Positions 1 to 7,250 of a stretch of 58,475 nt of DNA are shown here, piece after piece. The notes beneath the pieces are model-generated. The model saw only the letters and a program-made list of their open reading frames with translations, did no database searches and had not been told where the DNA came from. Every line of letters begins with the position of its first letter. The stretch's first letter is position 1. The translations under genes and the position numbers were made by a program. The DNA lies in NCBI GenBank assembly GCA_028689675.1, contig JAQVCS010000016.1:1-58475 (forward strand), given 5' to 3'. Origin of the DNA: Desulfovibrionaceae bacterium (lineage in GTDB: Bacteria; Desulfobacterota; Desulfovibrionia; Desulfovibrionales; Desulfovibrionaceae).

Positions 1-124
1 AGCAGACACCGTCCATCGAAGAGGTGGTAAACCGCTATCGTCCAGAACTAGAGCACATCCAGGAACAGAGTTACAGACGGGAGCTTCAACTCAGAAAATT
101 GAAACGATGTCTATGAATCACACA
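1..124 (+). mobile_element. Right end of an IS481-like insertion sequence
   Basis: The first 124 bases are the 3' end of an insertion sequence: the transposase C-terminus followed by a terminal inverted repeat. Bases 94-124 are the exact reverse complement of 58350-58380, where a second copy begins, so the terminal repeat is at least 31 bp. The outer tip reads TGT...ACA, as in the IS481 family. The element lies directly against a truncated ABC transporter gene. The rest of the element is outside the window. Confidence 0.85.
3..116 (+). CDS. IS481-like transposase, C-terminal fragment
   Basis: An open frame without a start runs from the window edge to a TGA at 114-116. It begins QTPSIEEVVNRYRPELE and ends in a basic tail (RRELQLRKLKRCL), resembling the end of an IS481/IS3-type DDE transposase, after the catalytic core. 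The stop codon lies inside the terminal inverted repeat. The N-terminus of the same kind of protein starts at 58396 at the other end of the window. Only 37 residues are visible, so the family call rests on both fragments together. Confidence 0.65.
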   Translation, partial: QTPSIEEVVNRYRPELEHIQEQSYRRELQLRKLKRCL

Positions 125-677
125 GCTCATACAGGGAAGGGATACGAAAGACATTGACCTTATTGCCCTGCGCCGCAATACTGGCTATGCCATTCAAGGC
201 GGCGTGCTCTTTCCGCACATGACCGTAGAAAATAATATTGCCTATGTGCCCAACCTCTTGAATGGCCGCGACAAAGCAAGAACCAAGGCCGCTGTATCCA
301 AATGGATGCATATTGTCGGGCTGGAGGAAGCCTTGCGCGGGCGCTACCCCGATCAGCTTTCGGGCGGGCAGCAGCAGCGTGTAGGCATTGCCCGCGCCTT
401 GGCTGCATCCCCAGATATTCTGCTTATGGATGAGCCCTTTGGCGCGGTGGACGAAATTACACGCAATGGCTTGCAGGATGAAATAGGGCGTATTCACCGA
501 GAAACAGGTATTACTATCCTTTTTGTCACGCATGATATCAATGAAGCCCTCAAACTGGGGACAAAGGTACTGGTAATGGACAAGGGGCAAGCACAGCAAT
601 ATGCCGCCCCCGAAGCAATACGGCATAAGCCCGCCAATGACTTTGTGCGCGCCTTGACAATGCGGCAGCTTTACTAG
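125..677 (+). pseudogene. Osmoprotectant-type ABC transporter ATPase (OpuCA/OsmV-like), 5' end lost to the IS
   Basis: The frame is open from the IS border to the TAG at 675-677, but the N-terminus with the Walker A loop is missing. What remains is the Q-loop region (GYAIQGGVLFPHMTV), the ABC signature LSGGQQQRVGIARALA, Walker B (ILLMDEPFGAVDE) and the switch histidine (FVTHDINEA). The GVLFPHMTV and QDEIGRIHRETG wording is typical of ATPases of quaternary-amine/glycine-betaine importers. Without Walker A the product cannot bind ATP, so I call it a pseudogene. A GTG at 204 gives an apparent 157-aa ORF but is internal to the family. No CBS domain follows and no permease gene is present. Confidence 0.85.
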
Positions 678-693
678 GCGGCAGCTTTACTAG
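662..693 (+). repeat. Perfect 16-bp tandem duplication at the end of the ABC gene
   Basis: GCGGCAGCTTTACTAG occurs twice in direct succession (662-677 and 678-693). The first copy carries the stop codon of the truncated ATPase gene and the second repeats it. This looks like a slippage or repair duplication. Confidence 0.9.
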
Positions 694-694
694 T

Positions 695-804
695 CGTGTT
701 CACCTTCAAAGCTCATGTAACAGGGAAGGACATTCCCCAGTGATCTTTGAGTGGCAAGGATTTTTTATGAATCCTTGCGCGCATGTTCAAAGGTAAAATG
801 TTCT
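695..804 (+). repeat. Three-hairpin intergenic repeat, copy 1
   Basis: This ~110-bp element shares order and much sequence with 23575-23687 and 54464-54572. It has an outer stem with arms TCAAAGCTCA and TGATCTTTGA, a second stem around GGCAAGGA and ATCCTTGC, and a third around CATGTTCAAAGGTAAAATG. Copy 1 is the least symmetric. It lies downstream of the truncated ABC ATPase. Confidence 0.75.
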
Positions 805-837
805 AAGAACCAAGGGGTATTAAGAACCAAGGGGTAT
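804..837 (+). repeat. 17-bp tandem duplication
   Basis: TAAGAACCAAGGGGTAT is present twice without a gap (804-820 and 821-837), directly after the three-hairpin repeat. It is the second short duplication within 180 bp. Confidence 0.9.
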
Positions 838-842
838 CAAGA

Positions 843-893
843 GTATACAAAAAAGAGCGATTGGCACACAAGTCAATCGCTCTTTTTGTATAC
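843..893. terminator. Strong hairpin, probable bidirectional terminator
   Basis: The arms 843-863 and 874-893 are complementary over about 20 bp (GTATACAAAAAAGAGCGATTG and its complement, one bulged A) around a ~10-nt loop. A/T runs lie within the arms. It separates the truncated ABC gene (+) from fabI (-). From 894 to 1062 I see nothing gene-like. Confidence 0.7.
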
Positions 894-1062
894 AGGAAAC
901 GGCATGACCGTGGCCACGCCGTTTCTTAAAAGTACATAGCTTGTAAGTAATTTCGCTATGCGCTGTTACAAAGCCATCTGAGGTCTTCTTTTTATTGTCG
1001 CAAGCCTGCCCTATTTGCCAGCTTTTGGCAGCCCTTGGCCTGCGTGCAGGGGCAGAGTAGAG

Positions 1063-1827
1063 CTAGATGCCCATGTGGCTAAAGCCATTATCGACATAAA
1101 TAACTTCACCTGTTACCGCATTGGACAAATCGGAAGCTAAGAAGGTGGCAAGGCCGCCCACGTCTTGGGTGGTGACATTGCGGCGCAGGGGGGCGCTTTC
1201 TTCAATATGGGTGAAGATGTTTTTCAGCCCGCCCACGGCAGAGGCGGCAAGGGTTTTGATAGGCCCAGAGCTGATAGCATTCACGCGCACCCCTTTTTCG
1301 CCCAAATCATAAGCAAGGTAGCGGGTGGAACATTCCAGTGCAGCCTTGGCAACACCCATAACATTATACCCGGGGATAATCTGCGTTGAACCATGATAGG
1401 TCATGGTCATAACAGAGGAACCGGGGGCAAGCAGGGGTTCAAAGGCGCGGCAAATGCCCGTCAGGGAATAGGCAGAAATATTCAGCGCAAGGGCAAAGCC
1501 TTCACGCGAGGTATCCAGAAAACGCCCGTTCAAGTCTTCACGGTTGGCAAAGGCAACAGAGTGCACCAAAATATCAACACCGCCCCATTGTTCTTTTACC
1601 AGCGCGGCAGCATCAAGAATTTGCTGGTCATCACACACATCACACTGAAAGGTGAATTCCCCGCCCAGCTCTTCACTTAAAGGTTCAACACGTTTTTTAA
1701 TGGCATCGCCCACATAGTTAAAGGCAAGCCGTGCGCCCTGAGCCTTAAAGGCAGAAGCAATGCCATAGGCTATGCTTTTGTTATTGGCAAGCCCAAGAAT
1801 AAGGGCTCGTTTTCCTTGTAGAAGCAT
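1063..1827 (-). CDS. fabI: Enoyl-[acyl-carrier-protein] reductase (NADH) FabI
   Basis: This cytoplasmic enzyme performs the last reduction of each fatty-acid elongation cycle, trans-2-enoyl-ACP to acyl-ACP. The 254-aa length is normal for FabI. Visible are the N-terminal dinucleotide loop (LILGLANNKSIAYGIA), the FabI-specific Tyr-X6-Lys pair in GYNVMGVAKAALE, the preceding TYHG segment, and a C-terminus ending in VIYVDNGFSHMGI. It is the last of three closely spaced minus-strand genes (hisD, purC, fabI; gaps of 9 and 20 bp), which suggests co-transcription although the pathways differ. I see no regulatory site. Confidence 0.97.
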   Translation of the reverse strand: MLLQGKRALILGLANNKSIAYGIASAFKAQGARLAFNYVGDAIKKRVEPLSEELGGEFTFQCDVCDDQQILDAAALVKEQWGGVDILVHSVAFANREDLNGRFLDTSREGFALALNISAYSLTGICRAFEPLLAPGSSVMTMTYHGSTQIIPGYNVMGVAKAALECSTRYLAYDLGEKGVRVNAISSGPIKTLAASAVGGLKNIFTHIEESAPLRRNVTTQDVGGLATFLASDLSNAVTGEVIYVDNGFSHMGI

Positions 1828-1847
1828 AATGTTGGGTACTCCGTAGC

Positions 1848-2744
1848 TTAAAGGGCAAATTCTTTGCCAGTAAGAATGGTGTAGGCATCGCGGTAGCGCT
1901 TTGCGGTGGCCTCAATAATATCTTGCGGCAGGGCAGGCGGTGGGGGCTGCATATTCCAAGGCTGGCTCTTCAGCCAATCACGCAAGAATTGCTTGTCAAA
2001 GCTGGGCTGGCTTTTACCGGGCTGGTATAAATCGGCAGGCCAAAAGCGCGAGCTGTCTGGTGTGAGCACTTCGTCAATAAGGCGCAGCTCTCCATTGACA
2101 AAACCAAATTCAAACTTGGTGTCTGCCACAATAATGCCACGGCTGGCGGCATAGGCACGCGCTGCTTCATAAATAGCCAAGGTGGCTTTTTCCACCTGTG
2201 CAGCCACGTCGCTGCCCAGCATTTCGGCAGCTTGGGCGCGGGTGATATTCATATCATGCTGCCCCAGCTCGGCCTTGGTGGAAGGGGTGAAAATGGCAGG
2301 CTCCAATTTGTCCGATTCGCGCAAATGAGCGGGCAGGCTGTGCCCACCCAATGAGCCATTGGCCAGATAATCTTTCCAGCCAGAGCCAGTAATATACCCG
2401 CGCACAATACATTCCACAGGCAGGGGCTTAGCCTTGTGCACCAGCACAGCGCGCCCTTCCAGCTCATCCTTCCATGGGGCAAGAGCAGCGGGGAAGTTGT
2501 TTACATCGCTCTCAATAAGGTGGTTGGGGATGATATGCTTGAATTTATCCATCCAAAAAAGGGTGATTTGGTTTAAAATCACACCCTTGTAGGGAATGGC
2601 TTCATTCATAATCACGTCAAATGCAGACATGCGGTCTGTGGTGACAATGAGCAGGGTTTTTTCGTCAATATCATAGATATCGCGCACTTTGCCGCGTGAA
2701 AGCAGCGGAAAAGCGCTGATTTCTGTACGAGTGACAACTCTCAT
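1848..2744 (-). CDS. purC: Phosphoribosylaminoimidazole-succinocarboxamide synthase
   Basis: PurC joins aspartate to CAIR with ATP hydrolysis to make SAICAR in de novo purine synthesis. The 298-aa protein starts with the ATP-binding segment (LLSRGKVRDIYDI), followed by DRMSAFDVIMNEAIPYKG, the substrate motif VECIVRGYITGSGWKDY and, near the C-terminus, IADTKFEFG...DEVLTPDSSRFW. It is the longer (~300 aa) PurC type, complete at both ends. It lies between hisD (9 bp upstream) and fabI (20 bp downstream) on the same strand. Confidence 0.97.
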   Translation of the reverse strand: MRVVTRTEISAFPLLSRGKVRDIYDIDEKTLLIVTTDRMSAFDVIMNEAIPYKGVILNQITLFWMDKFKHIIPNHLIESDVNNFPAALAPWKDELEGRAVLVHKAKPLPVECIVRGYITGSGWKDYLANGSLGGHSLPAHLRESDKLEPAIFTPSTKAELGQHDMNITRAQAAEMLGSDVAAQVEKATLAIYEAARAYAASRGIIVADTKFEFGFVNGELRLIDEVLTPDSSRFWPADLYQPGKSQPSFDKQFLRDWLKSQPWNMQPPPPALPQDIIEATAKRYRDAYTILTGKEFAL

Positions 2745-2753
2745 TATAACTCC

Positions 2754-4064
2754 TTATGCGTTTTTGCTGCGGCATTCTACAGAGCGGGCGTGAGCTTCTA
2801 GCCCTTCCAGTCGTGCCAAACGGGCTATAGCCGCCGCGTTATTGTTCATAAATGCGGGAGAAGCAGCAACGATGCTGGTTTTTTTGCAGAAAGTCTGCAC
2901 AGAAAGGGCAGAAGAAAAACGTGCCGTGCCCAGAGTGGGCAGCACATGGTTGGGGCCAGCAAAATAGTCGCCCACAGGCTCTGGGCTGTTGTGCCCCATA
3001 AAAATAGCCCCTGCATGGCGTATTTTGGGCAGCACAGCCCAAGGGTTATCTAAGCAAATTTCCAAATGTTCGGGGGCAACAAGGTTGGCAATGGTAATGC
3101 CCATTTCCATATCGGGCACCACTATTACAGCGCTCCAGTCTTCCAGCGCCCTGCCTGCTATTTCAGCGCGGGGCAGCAGGGCGCATTGGCGCTCCAGCTC
3201 TTCACGAATACGCTCGGCAAGGGTGGGGCTGTCTGTAATACAAATGGCAGAAGCCAGCATGTCATGCTCGGCCTGTGAAAGCAGGTCGGCAGCAATCCAC
3301 ACTGGGTTGGCATGCTTGTCTGCAAGGGTAAGCACTTCACTTGGGCCAGCAATCATATCTATGCCCACTTTGCCCTGCACCAAGCGCTTGGCCGTGGTAA
3401 CAAAAATATTGCCAGGCCCAGCAACCACATCCACAGGGGCTATGCTTTCTGTGCCATAGGCAAGGGCGGCAATAGCCCATGCGCTGCCCACTTTGTACAC
3501 TTCATGAATATCAAGCAGGTGCGCGGCAGCAAGAATGTAGGGGCTAATGCTGCCATCGGCACGCGGCGGGGTAGTCACGGCAATTTGCGGCACACCAGCA
3601 ACCTGTGCTGGTATGGCGTTCATAAGCATGCTGGAAATAAGCGGGGTTTCGCCGCCTTTGCCGCCGGGCACATACAGGCCTACCCTGTCCACAGGGTTGA
3701 CCTGTTGCCCCAAGATGCTGCCGTCTTCACGGGTGATAAACCACGATTTTTCGCGCTGCGCCATATGAAAGGTGCGTATATTATCAGCGGCTTGTGCTAT
3801 AATTTCTCTGTCTTCGCTAGAAACTGAGGCCGCCGCCATGGTAATTTCAGGTTCGCTGACGCGCAAAGAGCCTTCAAGGCTGGGACAGTCAAAGCGGCGG
3901 GTTAAATCAAACAGTGCAGCATCGCCGCTGCCGCGCACGGTGGCTATAATAGCCCGCACTTTTTCTTCAACAGAATCGCCAGGGTTGGCGCGCCCTTCAA
4001 GCCATGTGGCCACGGGTGCCCAATCTTGAGCATTTTTAATAGATAACAATCGGCATGTAGACAT
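2754..4064 (-). CDS. hisD: Histidinol dehydrogenase
   Basis: HisD catalyses the last two NAD-dependent oxidations of histidine synthesis, L-histidinol to L-histidine, with a zinc ion. The 436-aa protein shows the family landmarks: YVPGGKGG, VVAGPGNIFVTTAKRLVQG, GIDMIAGPSEVLTLAD, SQAEHD, the APEHLEI segment with the catalytic Glu-His pair, and NHVLPTLGTARFSSALSV. It heads the hisD-purC-fabI cluster and is divergent from grpE, with about 220 bp between them. No other his genes are in the window. Confidence 0.97.
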   Translation of the reverse strand: MSTCRLLSIKNAQDWAPVATWLEGRANPGDSVEEKVRAIIATVRGSGDAALFDLTRRFDCPSLEGSLRVSEPEITMAAASVSSEDREIIAQAADNIRTFHMAQREKSWFITREDGSILGQQVNPVDRVGLYVPGGKGGETPLISSMLMNAIPAQVAGVPQIAVTTPPRADGSISPYILAAAHLLDIHEVYKVGSAWAIAALAYGTESIAPVDVVAGPGNIFVTTAKRLVQGKVGIDMIAGPSEVLTLADKHANPVWIAADLLSQAEHDMLASAICITDSPTLAERIREELERQCALLPRAEIAGRALEDWSAVIVVPDMEMGITIANLVAPEHLEICLDNPWAVLPKIRHAGAIFMGHNSPEPVGDYFAGPNHVLPTLGTARFSSALSVQTFCKKTSIVAASPAFMNNNAAAIARLARLEGLEAHARSVECRSKNA

Positions 4065-4287
4065 AAGCTTACCTCATAAACTGTGTGGGCGTATCCTACA
4101 AAAGCCATGGGCAAATGTCGAGCCCAAGGCAGGCGGACTGACTGATTTTATTATCAAGAAAGCGCAATAGCAGTAAAAAAAACCTGTACAACCTTGACAG
4201 CAGCCCCCTTGGGACTTAACCATAGAAGGTTGGTAATGGGCTGCGCGCCTGCTTGCCGACATGATTATTTTTTGGAGGACAGACTGG

Positions 4288-4866
4288 ATGGTAGCTGACA
4301 ATTTTTCTCAAGCCCCTGTGCAAGAAGCCGCAGAGGCTGAAGTAATGGAAGCGGAAGAACAGACAGCAGAGGCAGGCAAGGCCTGTTCTTTGGAAGAACT
4401 GGCAATTTTGTGTAAGGAAAAGGTCTGCCCCTCCTGCACCGTAAAAAAAGATGCCGACGATGCCCGCCTGCGAGCTATGGCAGAAATGGAAAATTTTAAA
4501 AAGCGTCTGGGGCGTGAGCATGAAGAGCAAATTCGTTTTGCTTCTGAAAAAATTCTTGCTGATATTTTGCCCGCGCTTGATAATCTTGACTTGGCATTAC
4601 AATATGGCAGCAAGGCCGAGGTGTGCAAAGATATGCTGACTGGCGTGGCCATGACGCACAAAATTTTGCTGGACGCCTTACAAAAGCATGGCCTTGAACC
4701 CGTGGGGCAGGAAGGGGAAGCCTTTAACCCTGAATGGCATGAAGCCCTAGGCATGGAATGCCGCGAAGGTTTTGCAAACGAAAGCGTAAGCCGTGTGATG
4801 CAAAGGGGCTATAAATTAAAAGACCGTTTGCTGCGCCCTGCCAAGGTGATGATACACAAGGGCTAA
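4288..4866 (+). CDS. grpE: Nucleotide exchange factor GrpE
   Basis: GrpE releases ADP from DnaK in the Hsp70 cycle. The 192-aa product has an acidic, flexible N-terminus (AEAEVMEAEEQTAEAG), a long helix (RLRAMAEMENFKKRLGREHE) and the C-terminal beta domain (FNPEWHEALGM...VSRVMQRGYKLKDRLLRPAKVMI), all standard. I chose the ATG at 4288 because GGAGGA lies 10 bp upstream; an ATG at 4261 has no ribosome-binding site. Unusually there is a CKEKVCPSC cysteine cluster between the acidic tail and the helix. No dnaK or hrcA is nearby and I find no CIRCE element. Confidence 0.95.
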   Translation: MVADNFSQAPVQEAAEAEVMEAEEQTAEAGKACSLEELAILCKEKVCPSCTVKKDADDARLRAMAEMENFKKRLGREHEEQIRFASEKILADILPALDNLDLALQYGSKAEVCKDMLTGVAMTHKILLDALQKHGLEPVGQEGEAFNPEWHEALGMECREGFANESVSRVMQRGYKLKDRLLRPAKVMIHKG

Positions 4867-4914
4867 GGCGTAAAAGTTTTGCCGTGAATGCTCTTGCCAA
4901 GAATGCCTGTGTAT

Positions 4915-4940
4915 TTTTGCCCAAAATCTTTTGGGCAAAA
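4915..4940. repeat. Perfect inverted repeat after grpE
   Basis: TTTTGCCCAAAA and its complement are separated by two bases. It may form a hairpin at the end of the grpE transcript, but no T-run follows on the + strand, so terminator function is uncertain. Confidence 0.45.
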
Positions 4941-5066
4941 TAAGGCTAAGCGAATAGTTTTTGGCTTGGGCACTGTTGCTAACCTACTGGGCAAGCATGT
5001 TTGCTCTGAATACTGGTGACAAATACGGCAAAGCCATACAGGCTTTTGCTTTATCAAAGCTGAAAA

Positions 5067-5109
5067 AATAATGAGCCCTCCGTGTAGACAGGGGGCTCAT
5101 TATTTTTTT
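5067..5109. terminator. Bidirectional terminator between grpE and the suf-like pair
   Basis: AATAATGAGCCC and its complement GGGCTCATTATT flank a ~14-nt loop; T-rich sequence follows on the + strand and A-rich sequence precedes it. It lies between convergent genes. Confidence 0.8.
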
Positions 5110-5154
5110 AGCTGCGCGTATTAAAAAGGCTCTCGTGCCTGCCTTAATGCCCAA

Positions 5155-6321
5155 TTACATGACATTGCCAGAATTTAAGGCATTGATTTGCTTATCAATG
5201 GCTTTTTTAAGCTGCTGCGGCAAACCCATAATATCAACATTCAAAAAGCCGCGTACAATGGTGGAAGTGGCCTCGTCTTCATCTAAGCCGCGCGCCATGA
5301 GGTATTCTATTTCTTCCTGAGCAATTTTGCCCACGGCCGCTTCGTGCGAAAGCTCTACGCCTGCCAAGTGCGTTTCCAGCTCGGGGATGGCGTGAATGTG
5401 CCCGCCGCCCAAAATAAGCCCCTTGCACTCTAAATGCCCCTTGGCAGGAAGTGCAGAGGCGGTAATACAGCCGCGGTTAATAATAGTGCCGCCTGTGGTG
5501 AGCGTGCGGGAAATAATTTCGCCGCGGGTATCGGGGGCATTCAGCTCTAAGCGGTTGCCGCTGTCCACATGCGAGCCTGTGGGCGTAACAATAATAGAAT
5601 TGAAACGCGCCACAGCCCCGCGGCCATTCAAGCGCAGGGTGGGGTACATTTGCAAATTATCCACGCGGTTGAGCAAAATATAGTTATTGCAGAACACGCC
5701 GCCTTCTTCTATTACGCCACAGGAACGGGGGCGCACAGCCGTGCTTTCGTTCCAGTTATGAATCATGGTAAAGGTGAGCTTGCCGCCCTTTTCCACATAA
5801 TATTCTGTAATGCCAAGGTGGGCAGTTTCTTTGGCATTGTGCGCCGAGCTACAGCCACCCAAAATGTGCATTTCTGCGCCTTCTTCCACCACCACAATAT
5901 TGTGTATGCTTTGCCCAGCGCCCTGTCCTTTAATAAACATACAGGATTGCACAGGTTTTTGCACTTTTACCCCTTTTCGGGCGCGGATGAAATAGCCGCC
6001 ATTCAAATGCTGCTGCGCCATCTTGGTGAATTCGTCCTTATCGGGCGAGAGCAGCTTCCAGTAATAGTTGGGCAGGCCGTCAAATTGCTGCAAGGCCTGC
6101 TGTATACCCATAATTTCCAGCCCTTCCTGTTGGGAATGGCAATGCACTCCTGCATGGTTAAGCTGCATAAAAGCGCCGCCCACATTGGTGTCATTCACAT
6201 CAATGCCAGCATATACAAGGCGCTGCTGGTCTTCTGAGGGCAGGCGGCTCAGGTCTTCGATAGGGTCTGCCTGTTCGCCGCCAGTGAAAGAATATTTGGA
6301 AAGATTCACAGATGTGCTCAT
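5155..6321 (-). CDS. SufB/SufD-family Fe-S cluster scaffold (SmsB-like)
   Basis: This is a member of the SufBD beta-helix family that builds Fe-S clusters with a SufC ATPase. The 388-aa protein has the family core, including AHLGITEYYVEKGGKLTFTM, HNWNEST, HVDSGNRLELNAPDTRGEI and GHLECKGLILGGGHIHAIPEL. The late block HEAAVGKIAQEEIEYLMARGLDEDEA is the conserved C-terminal segment. The start is the ATG at 6321, which overlaps the TGA of the upstream ATPase gene (ATGA), so translation is probably coupled. There is only one SufBD-type gene and no sufD, sufS or sufU beside it, matching the minimal two-component SMS arrangement described for anaerobes. Confidence 0.88.
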   Translation of the reverse strand: MSTSVNLSKYSFTGGEQADPIEDLSRLPSEDQQRLVYAGIDVNDTNVGGAFMQLNHAGVHCHSQQEGLEIMGIQQALQQFDGLPNYYWKLLSPDKDEFTKMAQQHLNGGYFIRARKGVKVQKPVQSCMFIKGQGAGQSIHNIVVVEEGAEMHILGGCSSAHNAKETAHLGITEYYVEKGGKLTFTMIHNWNESTAVRPRSCGVIEEGGVFCNNYILLNRVDNLQMYPTLRLNGRGAVARFNSIIVTPTGSHVDSGNRLELNAPDTRGEIISRTLTTGGTIINRGCITASALPAKGHLECKGLILGGGHIHAIPELETHLAGVELSHEAAVGKIAQEEIEYLMARGLDEDEATSTIVRGFLNVDIMGLPQQLKKAIDKQINALNSGNVM

Positions 6322-7133
6322 ACCAGCGGCGCCTCCGTAAGTTGTGCAAATTTGCCGCCAGTGAGGCAGCGCAGGCATTCCTGATAGCCGTGCCGTGCAA
6401 TATGGTCAAGAATGCGGCGGGGGTTGTCTTCGCAGCAGAGCTTGCCATTATACATCACTTGCCCGCGGTCTGCGCGCACATATTCCAAAATATGCCCTGT
6501 GTGGGTAATGATAAGCCCGCCTGTGCGGCGCGCCTGCTTATAGGTCAGGTCGCTGGGCACTTTGCTGCAACGGGGGCAGCCGCAATTGCCGGGCATACCG
6601 TCCAGCAAAAAGCGCACCGTGTTGCCCACCATGGTCATATTTTCAAGGTCAACGCCCGATTCTGGCTCGTCAAAGAGCACCATATCTGGCTGCTGCGCCA
6701 TAAGCTGCAATAATTCAGAGCGCTTGATTTCCCCGCCTGAAAAACCAGCGTTTACATCGCGGTCTAAAAATTGGTCAAAATGTACACGCTTGGCAAGTGC
6801 GGGCACATCTACCCCGCCTTTGCGGTCGCACATTGTTACCAAATGCCCTGTGGGCAGGCCGTGAATGGTGGGGGGGCGCTGAAAAGACATGCCCAAGCCC
6901 AAGCGGGCGCGTTCATACATGGGGGCGTAGGTAATATCTTGCCCCTTAAAAATGATGCTGCCCTTTGTGACGGTGTAGCCACTAAAGCCCATCAGGGTCA
7001 TGAGCAAGGTGGTTTTGCCAGAGCCATTAGGCCCAAACAAAATAAAGGTTTCACCGGGGGCAATGTGCAGGTCTATCCCCTTTAAAACGGGGGTATCTCC
7101 GACAGAGACGTGTAGATTTTTGATTGTCAGCAT
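6318..7133 (-). CDS. SufC-like Fe-S assembly ATPase (SmsC-like) with extra cysteines
   Basis: This is an ABC-type ATPase that partners the SufBD-family scaffold. It has Walker A (GPNGSGKTTLL), the Q loop (SFQRPP), a SufC-like signature (FSGGEIKRSELLQLMA), Walker B (MVLFDEPESGVDLEN) and the switch histidine (LIITHTGHIL). At 271 aa it is about 20 residues longer than usual SufC. The extra length sits mainly between Walker B and the switch histidine and contains CGCPRC. A second pair, CLRC, lies near the C-terminus. These cysteines could bind metal or a cluster (inference). It is the first gene of the pair. Confidence 0.88.
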   Translation of the reverse strand: MLTIKNLHVSVGDTPVLKGIDLHIAPGETFILFGPNGSGKTTLLMTLMGFSGYTVTKGSIIFKGQDITYAPMYERARLGLGMSFQRPPTIHGLPTGHLVTMCDRKGGVDVPALAKRVHFDQFLDRDVNAGFSGGEIKRSELLQLMAQQPDMVLFDEPESGVDLENMTMVGNTVRFLLDGMPGNCGCPRCSKVPSDLTYKQARRTGGLIITHTGHILEYVRADRGQVMYNGKLCCEDNPRRILDHIARHGYQECLRCLTGGKFAQLTEAPLV

Positions 7134-7250
7134 GAATAAGTATCTCCAGCGAGTGTGAGGCGGCTGTACGCAAGAATACAGATACGCCCGCGCATCTTTG
7201 CAAACTTGATTGCATCTGTAAAGAGCTAAAAGGAAAAAACTTGTTACTTG

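Noticed and set aside
4065..4287. CIRCE heat-shock operator before grpE
   Set aside because: The TTAGCACTC-N9-GAGTGCTAA pattern is not present.
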